Shown here: piece after piece, positions 1-13,900 of the stretch
Numbering within the stretch: the stretch's first letter is position 1
How the letters are laid out: each line of letters begins with the position of its first letter
From: Climacteris rufus
Lineage: Eukaryota; Chordata; Aves; Passeriformes; Climacteridae
DNA: 64,000 bases
Assembly (NCBI GenBank): GCA_013398175.1
Contig: VZRZ01007311.1
Location: 835,246 to 899,245 of the forward strand
Direction of reading: 5' to 3'
Made by a program: the position numbers and the translations under genes
Notes under the pieces: generated by a model
The model's input: the letters and a program-made list of their open reading frames with translations, nothing else
Databases searched by the model: none
What the model was told of the DNA's origin: nothing

Positions 1-240
1 CTCAGATCCCAGTGGGTTCATTTCTACTTGGGATTATTCACAACTGGCTGTGAATTGTGGGTGGCATGCAAAGTACCTCCTACAAATGGAACTTTACACA
101 ATCTTGCTCTGTATCTAGAGCTATAAATTTCTGAGGATTGAAGGGACTGTTACCTTGTTTAACCTCCAGCACAACTGAAGTTCTACAACTCTACATAGCT
201 ATTCTTACACCAAATACAACAGACTGTTGCTGTATAAAGT

Positions 241-450
241 ACTGGAAAACTTACTTGAGGTTTGGGTTGGGTTTTTTTCTATTTGGCGCGTCTTTTTGCC
301 TGCTTGTTGTTTTTTTTTTTTTTGTAAATCAGTATAGGTGGGAGTTTTTTAAGAGAAAAGCGAATTACAAAAAAAAAGAATACAAGAAAGAATTTATAAT
401 TTTTTTTTAATGCATGAGGATCTACTTTTTTTTTTTTTAATGTGCAAACT
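241..450. repeat. T-rich and A-rich low-complexity tract
   Basis: Several homopolymer runs (T at about 309-323, A at about 369-376, T at about 400-408 and 426-438) are spread over 200 bases. Frames reading through it are rich in Phe and Lys and are not coding. Confidence 0.7.
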
Positions 451-3400
451 TGTGCTTTTTTCCTGCACTGTGAATTACTGTAATCCAACCATTATTTTCA
501 TCTGTGCACATTTGCATGCTCAGCACTGGCTATATCCAGCTCCCCCAAAGGCAGTTCTGAAAATGTTCCTTCCTGCACTTTTCCTGCATAAGAACCCTAA
601 TAAAGGTGTTATTTAAAGATCCCCCCAAGCCTCTGAAAGGCACTGCTACGTAAATGCACAAAAGTAAAGCTGTGCTGATAAGATGGCAAGGGGAAAAAAA
701 ATGTCCAACCTGGGCTTCTGGCATGATTCAGCCCCTTACATTTTTCATCCAAAGAGCAAATGCACATCGCTAGGAACTTCATTCCACCTCTTTCATACAA
801 TCCGTATCAGTCAAGATCTCCAAACACTGATACACTTTGCACTGCAGACCCTGGACTGCTGCTCATAAACAACCAGGAAAAGGGGACATAAAAAGATGGA
901 GTAAGTTTTTTTCAATTTTAAAATTATTATAATTGGTTGTTATTTTAGGGAGGGAAAAAGTACAAACAAAAACCCACCATGGTGCTGCTGCCACAGGAAG
1001 CTGAAACCATCAGTGAGCCATGTCAAGTCTCCCCTAGCAAAGCCAGCAAGGTTTACTCAAATATCTTGCAGCTCTGGAAGGAGGAGGTCTAGAACCAAGC
1101 ATGGAAAGTGGTGCTACCTGCCAGCATCAATAGAAAGGCAACTAAAGAGGGAAACAACGAAACATGAGCTTCAGTTGAAGGACATGTTTTTTTAAAAGAT
1201 GAATGACCTGAAACGCCGAGACTCTCTACTCTGACTGCAACACACCAGGACAGTATTTTTTCAGAGTATTATCACATGATTAACCCAGAGGAAGGAATTA
1301 AGTAAGCAAATTAGGAAAAAACAACACTTGACTATTTTGAGAACTAAAGATTTTAAAAACTATAAGAAAAAAAATTGCCCACCAACAGAAACAAGAAACA
1401 CAGACACATTTTAGAATATTTAAAACAACTGAAAAGTATACTTTTCCCTTTGATTCAGTATCATCAAGATGAAAACATCTATTCACTTAACAAGGCAAAA
1501 GACTACAAACATAACTTACAAATACTCTAGGTCATTAATCTTCCCTATTTCTTTCTTTTCACCTATATCCAATAGAGATGTGATGCTTCTTCACACGGAA
1601 ATATTAAAATGTAACAGAAGCTATAAAAGTTTTTATTTTAGTACCTTTCACAGTGAACTGAAACTACGTTTTTAAAAGAAGGCAAAAAAGCACAGCACAG
1701 AACTCGCTGTTAATTAGACACATCCTCTGCTTTATTCTGTATTCTCAAAAATGCAGTTCTTCATGAACTTGTTTTTCCACACACCTAACTTCTGGACTTT
1801 TGAAAACACTCACAAATGCAACCATCCACTTTCTCTTAGCACAAAATCAATCATGTGTCACTCCCAGCAAATTGCACATAGCCCCAAGAGTTATACAAGC
1901 CCTGTAAAAATTCCTATAGAACCCACACATTCCTACATCAATTTTAAATGAAAACATTTTAAACGGGTTTAACGATATCATGGCACCTATTTCCACCATC
2001 ACCCTCTCCCACCAAAAATACTTCAGTTATTTTTAACTGCTCTGCTGTTTCAGCTATTGGAGCTTAAAGACAGGTGCCACACAGAGGCTTAAACAAGGAA
2101 TATTACAAAAATTGTTCCTGGCAAAAACAAACAAAAGCCATCAGTGCTCCAGATGTTATGTGGGGTAAACTGAAACAGAAGATATGCCCCTGTCCTAGAA
2201 GATTCTTGCCTGTACAGCTACAGTCACAATTCTGTACATTACTATTAGCAATAAACTCTTGGGGTAATTTTATAGCAGTGCCTACTCTTTCAGACTATAT
2301 AGTTTAATACAGCTTAGCATAGGGAATAAAGTAACTGGTTTTGCTTTATCAGTTTATATTTTAATGTTGCACATTGAATTTAAGGGTTTTTTTTATGCTA
2401 CCAATAGGAAGTTATAACAATCCAAAAAGAATGTTCAGAAGCAACAGCTTACTGCATGTTCGTTCTAAGTGCTCCTGTGTTTGTTTTCATTCAAATAGGC
2501 TTCTTTTAAGTTTCTAATATGAATAAGCATTCTGGGTGCTTGAAGGAAAAGAAATACAATGTTTTCAAAAGGTACTTTGCAGTAAGAGGTTACCTATATA
2601 CAACCTAAGCACAGGGTACACCTGTAGCAAGTTTTTTGCCCAATGATCACACACTTCTGTAACAGAAATATTATCTACGGGTTGGTATATGTGTGAAGCA
2701 CTAAAAAGCAGCACAAAGCAAAAGAAAAAAAACCTACATTAATAGTACAGGACCCATTCCCAGGACAACAGTTTTAGAAGAAATATGGAGAATCATCTTT
2801 CTTCTGGCACAAGCACAAAGCCCCAATGGCAAGAGGGTTGCAGCATTTCATGTATATTCATGCTTTTGTTTGTTAAAGAAAATGAGGCCAGAACTCCTCC
2901 AAACCAGTCAAAAAACAGACAATAGGAAACAACCCAGATGAAGATTTATGGAAGCTGTAGTTAACAAGGTTCTGAGACAAAGGGCCACACTGCAGGTGTT
3001 GAAGACTACCATAAACACCATAAAGTACCTCTCTAGAAACTAGTTTATCACCATTATCAAGACGTACCTCTCAGACATGAAGAGGGCTTGTCAACTTGTG
3101 TCCTTTATTCTCTGCAACGAGTCCACTTGGATGTGCTCATCTTGGTGCTTGCAAATTCACAGATGTGAGAGAATTAAATCTATGAGTGTAGAGTAGGAAC
3201 ACTTAAAATCAACTTGCTTAAATATTTTGTGAAATAAATATCACCTACTCCTTTAGTAAGATCTTACTTTGATTTTTACTACACCATTTTCCCTACATGT
3301 TCTAGGCTTAGAAAGACCTACTGGAAACCCTCTAAGTGCTAGGGAGAGCAATTAGCTCATAGGGGAAGAGGCAGGAGAGTTTCAACATCCTCTGTCTTCC

Positions 3401-6400
3401 TGGAGCACAGGGATATGGTCAGCCTGTACATTAGGAACAGATAGCAGCTGAGTATAGAAGAGTTTTTCCCCATGCAGAAATCAGTTCTTTTCCTAGAATA
3501 AGCCTTAACTGAAGGCAAATAAGAGCCATTTTCATGTGCTTTGTATCAGTGGCTCAGAACCAGGCATCTAATTGCTACTTCATTGTGGTTATCAATTCAT
3601 GCAGGGATGATGTATAGTACACAGCAAAACACAGCACAGTCGTGCCTACACAGAGTACATCATACTTACAGTATGATAGGAAAAATTGGTAATAATTGTA
3701 GAGGAGATGTCAGGCCCAGTTTTTATATTTACATTTGGGTAGGGCTCAGGGAAAGCAATGCCTCAGGGAATGTGAACAAAATGCAGATCATTCAGGTTCA
3801 TCCCAAGAGTGTTTCAAGCAGTGCTGGAAATAGAAGCTCTACAGCTGCTACTATTAGGAAACTATGAAGGTGTTGAATTGCCAATAAATATCACTCTTGA
3901 GGGGAAAACACACCTCTTTTTACACCTGTCAAAGTTTTTTCACTTCCTTGAGGCTGAGTGCTACATCCTGAAGGACACGACTCATGTGCAAGGACAAGTC
4001 CTGAGATTAACTCTGTAAGGAAAAGCCATGCATTAGTAAGTAGCACAGCCTGATGTACTTGGTCACTCACCAAACACATCCCGTTACCTTCAGTCTCACT
4101 GGTGAGCTCCCCAGGACGAGGTGAGCTTTCCCTGCAAGCTTTTCTGGCTACAACCAGGTACGTCCCTGTATCCTGTCTGTACCTTTCTGACTTGCTCCCA
4201 TAAGAGAAGCCTCACAAGGTGGGAACTTGCCCTTCATTTCCCTACAACTAAGCCTATGAAAATCTACATCTTTACTAAGTTTTTTCTCATTTGAAGGTCC
4301 ATTTATCACTTTGGAAATATTTAATTTTAAACTGAAATGTGAGATAAAAAATTCCAGTGTAGCCCTAAATGTGAGGGTGTGGGGGAAGAGAAAAAACACC
4401 CTAAGAATATATAATACAATATTTTTCTTGAGCTTTGCTACCTCCTTCCATCACTATTTTCTACCCACTTTTAGAAACAGAGGTGTTTCAAAGGGCAGTT
4501 ACCTCGTTACCTGAAAGACTTCATTCTTCAAATCACATGACTGGGTGATAACCTCATCAGATGCAGCACTGTTACTCCATATATTTAAGAGAGCCACACT
4601 GGTGTCCAAAAATCCTTCCACAGTGCTATGCACAACATGTATATTTTTTCTGGTAATAGCTCTTCTTTCAGCAAGACCTGCTGGTCCCAAAAATACCTGT
4701 GGGGAAAACTGTGGTATGTTTTTTTGTTTGTGTGCTGCTTTAATTTATTCCAATAATAACTGTGAGAACAGAAAACCCAATTTCCTCATTGAAAGCAACT
4801 TACTCACTGAATATGTAATGGATAGAACCCTTTATCTCCATCAAACTCACCTAGATACCCTGGCAAATCAGCTTGTCATAATGAAGGCTTCCTTTGCTGA
4901 TTTACCTCTGCACACCAGGTATTACCTGTATCTATAAAAGACAAAAGAGAAGCTGCCTTTTGATAGCACTGAAAGTTACTGCAAGTGCAGGAAATTGCAT
5001 CCTCTCTCTAAATCCTGCTAGCTTAAAATGTATTTGCCATCACAGATACTTCTGCTAAAAAGTAACATGGACTTCAATTATTTTAAATTAATTATTTAAA
5101 ACTTCTTTTAGCTTAAGACAAAACTCCCTAACAACGAGTTAGGGAGACAAAAAAAAATAGAAACCGAGAAAGTAGTTGATTTAGATTTGCACACTGGAGT
5201 AATTACCTTATTTTATATGTTTTAAAGGGAGTTATTGCATAAAACCCCTCTTTAGGTCCAAGCTGGAATTAGATGTACTACATCACTGTCAACACAGCAG
5301 TGAACATTTTCATAGTGAACACTGAGTGGCGAAGTGGAGCTTCCCAAAGATAATGAGAGCAATCAGAGCACACAGGGACTGCAGGCAGGGAGTGAGTTCA
5401 CTGGAGAGCACTTGCAAGCGATTCATTGCTAGAGAGGAGTAAGTAAATTTGTAGACATTTACAGCTATTAAAGGTGAAATATTCAACAGCTACGGCATTT
5501 TTTTTAAATCAACAAAATGTCCCTTTGTCCCAGAAGTGCCAGAATAAATATCTGTGAAATGCTGCTTGAACCATCCTGAATCTGAAGTCTTTCCTGACAC
5601 AGCCCCAGGATCACTGGCTACAGCAGGGCTCCAGGTCATTAGGCTCACCAGATAAAAATCAAAGCCTGTGCAATGAAGTCTGTAGGCTGAATGATATAAA
5701 GGGTCACAATCCTCAGGAATTCTTCTACAGGACCACTCCTCTTTACTCATGTGGGAAAACATGCAGTGAGTACAGCAGAGAATAAAAGAGAAAGGCAGTT
5801 CCAACCCTCACCTTGCCCAGGAGATCTTGTAGTCGGCTGAAGAAGTAACAAGACAGTTTCTAGCAGGTATTTCTTTGTGGAATGGTTAAAGCTTACACAA
5901 ATTCACCTGCTATCTCAAGAGAGAGGCTTAGCATCAAGACGAGCAAGCACAGGGGTTTTGAGAAGGCTGGCCTTCCCGTATCTGCCAGTCAGCAAGGGGT
6001 TTCCTCACCTCAGAGAGTGTAAAGGTGTTTCTATTTTCCCCCCCTCATTCACCACTGACCAACCTCTGAAGCCATCACCACTTAGCTGAAAAAATCTGAA
6101 GTAACATATTATATTAATTTAGCTTGTGCATGTCAACACCAGCTACAGCAAGATCCAAGATTTAAGGACTCAGTCCTGAAAACACTGCAGTGTCTTCACC
6201 ACCCTGGAGCATTTTTCATCCAGCTTTTGGGCCAAGGAACTTCTGAGATGTCTTAATTAACTACTTAGGGACTTCCCAGGGTGAAGGTAGGATACAGACT
6301 ACTGTCAACTCTGAATTATCCCTATTTTCAGTCTCCTGTGTACAAGTTATTAAGTTATGAATTGGTTTAAAGGCAGAGTTCGGATAAAAAGACTAAGGGT

Positions 6401-9400
6401 GTTATTAGTTACCATTATTGATTACATTGGTTTTAAAGATAGCTCTGGATGCAAGAAATTTAATTTTGTTTTTACATCAACTTTCTTTCGTACTTTGCTG
6501 CAGAAAACATTTTCATCCAAAAAGCTGAAAGAATGTGTTCTCTAAAAATCACAGTAGGAACAACAACAACAAGATGATTACATTTTTATTTCTCTACCAA
6601 GATCCACCTGACCTGGATGAAGATCTTAATATGCTTTAATATGCATGTCTGCAGGGAGGAGAGATGAACACATTCAGTCTGAGGTAAAGTACCAGCTGCT
6701 GAAATCTAAAAATCAAATTTATCATAGATGCACTAAATTTCTGTTAATCCTCCAAAAGCCATGAAGGTTTTAGTGAGAGAAAATTGAAGCACTCCTGCCT
6801 TCAGACAAATTAGGACAGAAAATCTTCTCTTCTGTTTAGCTGGTCTTAGATTATCAGATTCAAAATGGTATCTCAACTTCTATTGTCTCTCACTACCAAG
6901 GTCTGCAGACATCATTTTTGCAAGTATTATAAGCACAAGCACACCTGAAAGGCAATAGATTTTATATTTTCAAATGAGTAAAATTCTCTGCTAACTTTAC
7001 AAACGCAATACTGATTTACAGTAATCTTCTAAGTGAGGACTAATAAATATGTATGACATTCATCAACAGAAACATGGCTGCACTTTCTTCAAGACTACAG
7101 TTCACCTCTGCAGTGAGGAATATGACTTGAGGCTTTTAATTTCTTCTGTTTAACAGTAAGTTATGCAGAGGTAAACAAATTAGATGTCTGCAGCTTCTAG
7201 TATCAGCTCACACTGTAGAAAAAAGACATTCTGTCATGGTATTGTACAAGAATTGTATTGTATTTCCAGTTTCAACCAGGACCTTGAATCACCCAAGCTG
7301 GATGAAGCTAGAAATAGCAAGAGTATACAGTAGAGTACATAGTTATTTCTTTTGAATATGTTTTTAACTAATTTTAAATTATGATGCTGTTCTTCCTAAT
7401 AAGTGCGAATCACATGCAAAATATCAATATATTTCCACATCTCCTTCAAAGACAAGCTGTGTTGCTGGGAACCCAGCCTGGCATATTTTCATCCTCACGC
7501 CAATTACTTCAGCCAAAAGACTTACTTGACACATTTAGGAAGAATTTATTTTTATTTAATGCTCAGCAAGCAAACAAGGACAAGCTGTGAACAATGAATG
7601 AGATAGTGGAAGATACTGCAAAAACTTTATGAAGTTCAGCACAACACTTCAAGTCAATAATCCCAAAGGTATCAATTTTTGTCTTCTCTGTATCTAATTC
7701 CCTTAAGGTATTACACTAGTAAATGCAAGTTAAGACCACCTTTCTGCATTCCTAGAGCTATCTGGAAACTTTCTGTCATGATTTCCTGCTTATCAAAGAC
7801 AGTTTCTACAGAATCTTAGTCTTCCATGAAGTATGTTTTCTCTTATTGAAAACCAAAGTGAAAACTGACTGTATCCTTTAATCTCACCAATACTTTTGTG
7901 CACATTTTCTTATTCAGCAGACTAAATTCAAAACTTGGAGACCCAAACCGGCCTTTGCTTTCTACTCAGTTTGCACTTACGTGACTTTGGTATAAGTCAA
8001 AAAAGTAAGAACTAAAGGATGCGACCTTTCGTTCGCAATTACAGAATTTGAGATTATATCAAGAGCCCTTTTCTTTTCACATGAGCTTGCTAATTTTCCC
8101 CACATAAATACACTTCTTGTTAAACACAGCAGAAGTACCTGGTCAGATTCTTCAGCTGGCATTTTTCAAAGTTGCCCCTGGGGTTTTTTGTGATTGAGCA
8201 TAAGCACGCCCTTCTATACTTACATGGTGACATTGTCCATTAGACCTTTATGGCTCTGTGACAGATACAGATCATCCTAAAGAACATCGCATTCTCAACA
8301 CATTACAGGTAGAAAACATTCAGTGAAAGTATTAGGTATACCTTCATCAAGAAGTGTCTAGTTGTGAAAAGGAGAGAAGACACACAGGTAACAGAAATTT
8401 CTTTAAACTAAACAGCCAACACCAGGTAAATATGGATCACTTGACCCCACCTCAAATAGTTCTTGGGTGTGAATATATTCATTATGTAGGCACAGATACA
8501 CCAAGTGTATGGGGGTGAAGCAGTAGTTACACTTTTTCATGTTTGTCTTTATCAGTGAATGCTATTTGTTACACACAAGGTGTATGAACACAACTTCATC
8601 TCACACTACTGAACGCTTATCTCACATCTGTAATTTGAATGCTAGCAGGACTGCCAAACTATCTGCAGCAAAGATACGTATTTAGAAGTAGCTACCATTC
8701 ACCTGCATTTTAGCTGTAATGCAATCCCACAAACTCTTTACTCCAGTCTCCATAACTGGAATTAAATTCAGCTTTTACTATGCTATTCTGTAAAACAAAG
8801 GCATTTCCATAACAGCAGAAAAAAAAGTGAAAGCACCTGAATCCATAAGCATATACCTGCATTCTATTTCCTGCAGCTGTTGTTGTTCATGTATAACATG
8901 CTGATGTACAAATTCTACAGACAATTCACATATGGAGTTTTGTGGGCAATTCATACTGAAGGCCACAACAGTGCCAGGCTGAGGATAAATGCTGAAAACA
9001 GCAGCAGACCAGAATTAAACCTGTCTGACGTTTACATCAGCAACATTTGAGGACAGCAGCACTGAGGAAAATTTTTCTTAATCAAATCCCAGGTGATACT
9101 CAGGAGGGAAGAACGATGACAGCTACATTATCAAGCCAATTTCTCAGCAAAATGGAGCTCAAGGTTCCTCAGACTAAGATAACAATATGACACACTAAAT
9201 TTAAATTTTCAGAGCTATGGTAAATTTTAAGCTGGTAGAAAGAGACCAGTTGGCTGCAGTGAAAATTAATTTCTCTATACACTTGGAGAAAAAGGTAAAA
9301 GGTAGTCAGAGCAGGACTAATTTTCCCCTTGCAGAGCTTGTCCTGCTGACGTTATTTCCACCTTCACCCTGACATTCAGTCTCAAAGCTAAAAGACCGTG

Positions 9401-10856
9401 AATGAGAAGGGAAAGATGCATGAAAGAGAATAAAAATCTCAGCTAACCCAGAACTTTTAAAAATAAGCAAGCAAACAAAAAATAAATTTTTCTTTAATTT
9501 CCTACAGGCTGAAAGAAAATGCTAAATTGTCCTACAGGCACAATCTACTTTCTAATTGAAATATATGCAACTGTTACAGTGCACTGCATTATTAAATGTA
9601 ACTCAGTAATACAATTTGCCTTAATGATAACTGCATAATAACCACAATGAAATATCACATACGATGTTTTAATGAGGATTATGGCATGTTAATTTTAAAC
9701 TGAACAATAGGGCGTGTAATGTAATCCATGCCCTGTGTACAGTTCAACAGCTGCTAACGTGTTGGACTCATTCGTACTTGTGCCTGGCATAGGTAAATAA
9801 TGACCCAATTACAGAGCTTCTTGGTACAAATATTTATGGTGCCAACTACTTTTCTGAACACTAAAATGAACTTCTGAGGGCCCCATTCTACACTTATTTT
9901 AATCTTTTTTGCTTCTACTATGAGAAGAACATTTACAGTCCCAGTGTTCTTTCCTGGATCTATCTTAACCTGGGAGCACATAAATCAACTACCCAATATG
10001 GGCTATACTGACCAGTCTAAACAGAAGTTTTCTTTTCATCCCACATGTAAAGTTTCAGGAAACTTCTTATTCTTCTATACTGCTGCACAGGTCTGAAACC
10101 AGCTCCTCCCAGTCATTTAATAGGTGATGGTCCAAAATGATAAAGGCAGGCAACCATTTTGTGTGATCCAAGTACAATTTTATTTCCCACTGCTAAAATA
10201 ATCCATAGCAAACTGTTCCCACAGAGTACAGGACTCTAAGTGTAGAGCCTAAGCATGAAACACAATGAAATCCTACACCTAAGTAAGCAGGTGTTGAAGG
10301 TATTGTTCTCACTTAAACACTGTGTCACCAAATGGACCAAAGTGGCATAATCAGTTCAACAATTCCCATAGATTCCAGAGATTTTGAGTAAAAAAACCAA
10401 GATAGGTTATCCTGAATTGCAGGCCAAAACTGCCATGGCTTTCTAGAAAAACCTGGAAGCTGAAGGTTCAGGTAAAGTAGGAGCTGTATTCTAAAGATGA
10501 ACTTTCAGGGAAAAACAAACAAATAAAAAACCAGAACAATACAAAGCAAACAATACAAAACCAAACCAACCAAACAAAAAAATCCCCAAACCTTGCCAGG
10601 AACTCCCAGAAAAACCATGCAGAACACAGTCCTTCCCTTGCAGCAGGGTAACACCAGAGTGGCGTCAGCCACTGAGCCCTGCTCTGCAAGGCCCTGGCCT
10701 CTGGAAAAAGACAAACAGGGCTGCAAACCTTGCCAGTGTTGATGCTTTGCTTTTCCATAACCCATATGTTCAAGCTTAAACCTGGTTTCCCTTTCAGCAA
10801 GCCACTTGATGGGAAATGGCATCAACAGGACACATTATTTTATAGGCTTTTAAAAA

Positions 10857-10928
10857 ATATTTTATTTATTACAAAAACCTAACAAAACAAAAAACAAACC
10901 AAAGAACAAACAAGCAAACACCAAACAC

Positions 10929-10959
<31 letters not shown>

Positions 10960-10982
10960 GCAAAACAAAACAACCCAACAAC
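10857..10982. repeat. A-rich low-complexity tract
   Basis: AAAAC/AAAC-type repeats lead into an uninterrupted run of about 20 A at 10939-10958. Another A/C-rich stretch with AAAC units occurs at about 10508-10575. Together they bracket a more GC-rich 250-base segment. This pattern could be an old retroposon with A-rich tails, but I recognise no family. Confidence 0.7.
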
Positions 10983-13900
10983 CATAGATCCCTCTTCAGC
11001 ATTTAGAAGTAAATTAAGATGTCTTTCATCACAGGAAGGCTAAGTAGCTGAGTTTTCAAAAACCCTTCCCTCCTCTCTGCATTTTCAGATGATTACATGA
11101 CAAGCAGCAGACTAATGTAAAACAAAACCTCTTTTCATGCTAGGAGGTTATTTTAGTGGTGCTTATGACATATCCTGTTTCATCTAAAAAAAAGTATCAT
11201 TAAGAAGCACACACACAAAAAAGCCTATCCCCACAAATACATTATAGGAATGACTGATATTTCTCACCTGGCTTTCTCAGCTGAAATATGAAAATCTAAG
11301 GGGGCGGGGGGGAGTTTTTTTGTTTTTTCAGGATTAAAAGATGAAACATTTTATACATGACTAAATGCTTACTTATATGCCTTTAATTTCAGAGTTCTAA
11401 CATGTCTAAAAACTAGAAGTAGTAAGAGGAAAAACAATTTTCCCAGTCAACCATGGCTGAAATTCAGGAGAGGTTTTTCAGTGTTTCTTCCCTTCCTTCT
11501 CCAGGAATATATGGCTTTCCAAGGTGGTATCCACAGATACACCATCCACACCCAGTAGTTAATTTATTTTCTTTTTCCTGTGCCAGTCTAAATGTTTTTA
11601 ACTGAAAGGAGATCTGAACCTGTAAAAGACTTCTTCAGCCTGAAGTGTCATGCAAAGAAAGTTGAATTTGCAAGAGAGAGGGCATTTAAAATTAAGAATT
11701 CATTTACATGAGAAATTTTGAAGAAGCAATAATGAGTCTGATGAAAAAAATACCATTATCTTTCAGAGAATTGGTTTTGATGTATCAATTTTTGGTAGTC
11801 TTTCTATAACTGGAAAAGAAAAACCCACAAAGTTTATTATTGAAAGATCAACTCAGAAAGAGAAAAAAACTCCTTTAACTCACAGTTTCCATATCTAGTC
11901 AACTGCTTTCAAACTGTTATAGTAAAACGTAACTGCTCTCATTTCCCTTCCCTCCTCAGAATTTCCTCCCTTCTCTGTCATTCTGTGACGTCATAATTTG
12001 ATACAGGGATGTGCAACTCTTTTCTCCCATGCTGCAGGCTAAAGATAATGAGCCAGACTGAGGAGACATTTCTACAGGGGAATGGCACTGGAGACAGAAA
12101 ACTACCAACTTATACACCTCAGAGCCCCAAAGCTGCTCAGCTATTAGCTCAACCCAGCCAGACAACCTCCCTCCAAAAACTCCCCAAAAAACACCCCGAA
12201 TACATCTGGGTTGTAGATGGTGGACAAGACGGCTTTCTTCCTTTCACAGTCCCACTTCCACTGAAGGTTCTTCCTGGTGTTCAGAGACAGCAGAAGGTGG
12301 TGTCAGGAGACCCTCAGCTTTGCCAGACACACTTTGCTGTGCTCAGGCATGACTCTGAATGAACATAATGGCTGTTTTGAATTATTTAGGATTAAATGAA
12401 CAGGCCATAATGTAGATAAACATGCCGGGAATGAAGTGCTGAATGTGGGTGCCTACAACTGTAAGGTTTTGAAAAGAGAGCCTGTGTGAGTGTTTATTAT
12501 TTGTTTCAGCAGCTGGTTATTATAGAAGAGAAAAGCTAATCTCCTTGGAAACATGCTTGACTTCTTTTGCAAATATTGAACAACTGCACTGCAGAAACAC
12601 AAACAGTAGTGATATGGTCAATGTAAGAACATGAGTGTCCAGCACAGCAGATTTTCTACTGCATAATTCAGAGAGCAGGTGTTTTCTGTTAAAAATCTAT
12701 GAACAGAAAATAGAATTCAAAGGCACCAGTCCCTGCGGTTTCCCCTCAAACATGATTTTCACCTTTCATACTTGCACACAATCAACTCTACCACAAGTAA
12801 CAGCAACAAGCATAATCTGAGCTTTCTTTTACCACTTGACTTCCAGCTTTAGGAGCATCTAACTCCTCTGACAAGGCCAGGGCAATAAGGAACAAATGAA
12901 ATAGGAACCATCTGATTGAATCCTCTTCACAAGCACCCAGAATGCACTTTGGGAAATAAACTGCAAAAAGACCATCCAGTAGTAGAAGGTGGAGAAGATA
13001 CACAGGCAGTTCCCCAATAAAACACCTTTTTAAAGTGAAGTTTATCTCTACATGAAGCCCATTAACAACAACACATAAAACTAACAGGATACTGGAATAT
13101 TTTAAGTTGAGCAGAAGTTGTTTTCTCAATGATGTGATATGACCAAGAAAAGTTCTCAGAAAGTTTCATTTCATTTCGTAAGATATGCAACCCACTTGTG
13201 CACCGTTGGCAGATTTTTCTATTGATGTTTTAGGAAACCAAAGTTCTTCCCCTCACTGGCAATTCCCTAGTAATTACAACGCAACTTATTTGTAAAATAA
13301 ACAGAAAAAGAATTTTGCCTTTCTCTAGACTATGTGAAAGAAACACAAACCAAAACCTTACAACTTAACGGTGGAGACTAGCACTGATTTGAAACGGGTT
13401 CAAAAAAACACTTTAAAAAGAATTTTAAAGCACACACAGTAAGATAACACTCATAACAGCTTCTGAGACAGCCAAGACAGACTTCAACATACTAAAACAG
13501 AGTGGGTTCTTGTCTGTAGTGGAGGGAGAATGCAGGTTTTTACACATACTAAAATTTTGAATTTGCTCTTGAGGCATTGTCCTGCATAATACAAAGGCAG
13601 AGTAATAACCATGCTTCATCAAGAAGAGAAGCATTACAGAAGCGATACATGTTTAAATGCTTTGGAATAAAGACCCACTCTTTGTTAAGAGTCAGCTACT
13701 ATAATTTAAAATTCTTAAAAAGGAAGTATAACAAAATTCACTTAGTATTTTTTTGCAAGTCCTGTGTTGCACCCTCAGTATTTCAGACCGTCTTACACAA
13801 CAGCATCTAAACTAACTACAGAAGCTCAGAATTATAGACTATTGTGCTTTGAGGATTTCACAACTGATTTCTCTCTTTGCATCTGCTTTCATTTCATAAG

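Noticed and set aside
9246..9275. Candidate CNTNAP5 exon 2 end (Asn-Trp on minus)
   Set aside because: The residues around it do not match the expected Ser-Pro-Ala-Gln-Leu-Asn-Trp context. Other Asn-Trp occurrences on the minus strand (near 19430, 20510, 36620, 36890) also fail.
10600..10720. GC-richer segment between A-rich tracts, considered as a tRNA-derived SINE
   Set aside because: I could not find A-box and B-box promoter elements or a matching tail. It may be an old retroposon, but the family is not identifiable by eye.
12009..12362. 117-codon plus-strand frame rich in Gln, Pro and Thr
   Set aside because: No domain is visible, there is no promoter or splice context, and an antisense frame overlaps it. 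Composition alone does not support coding.
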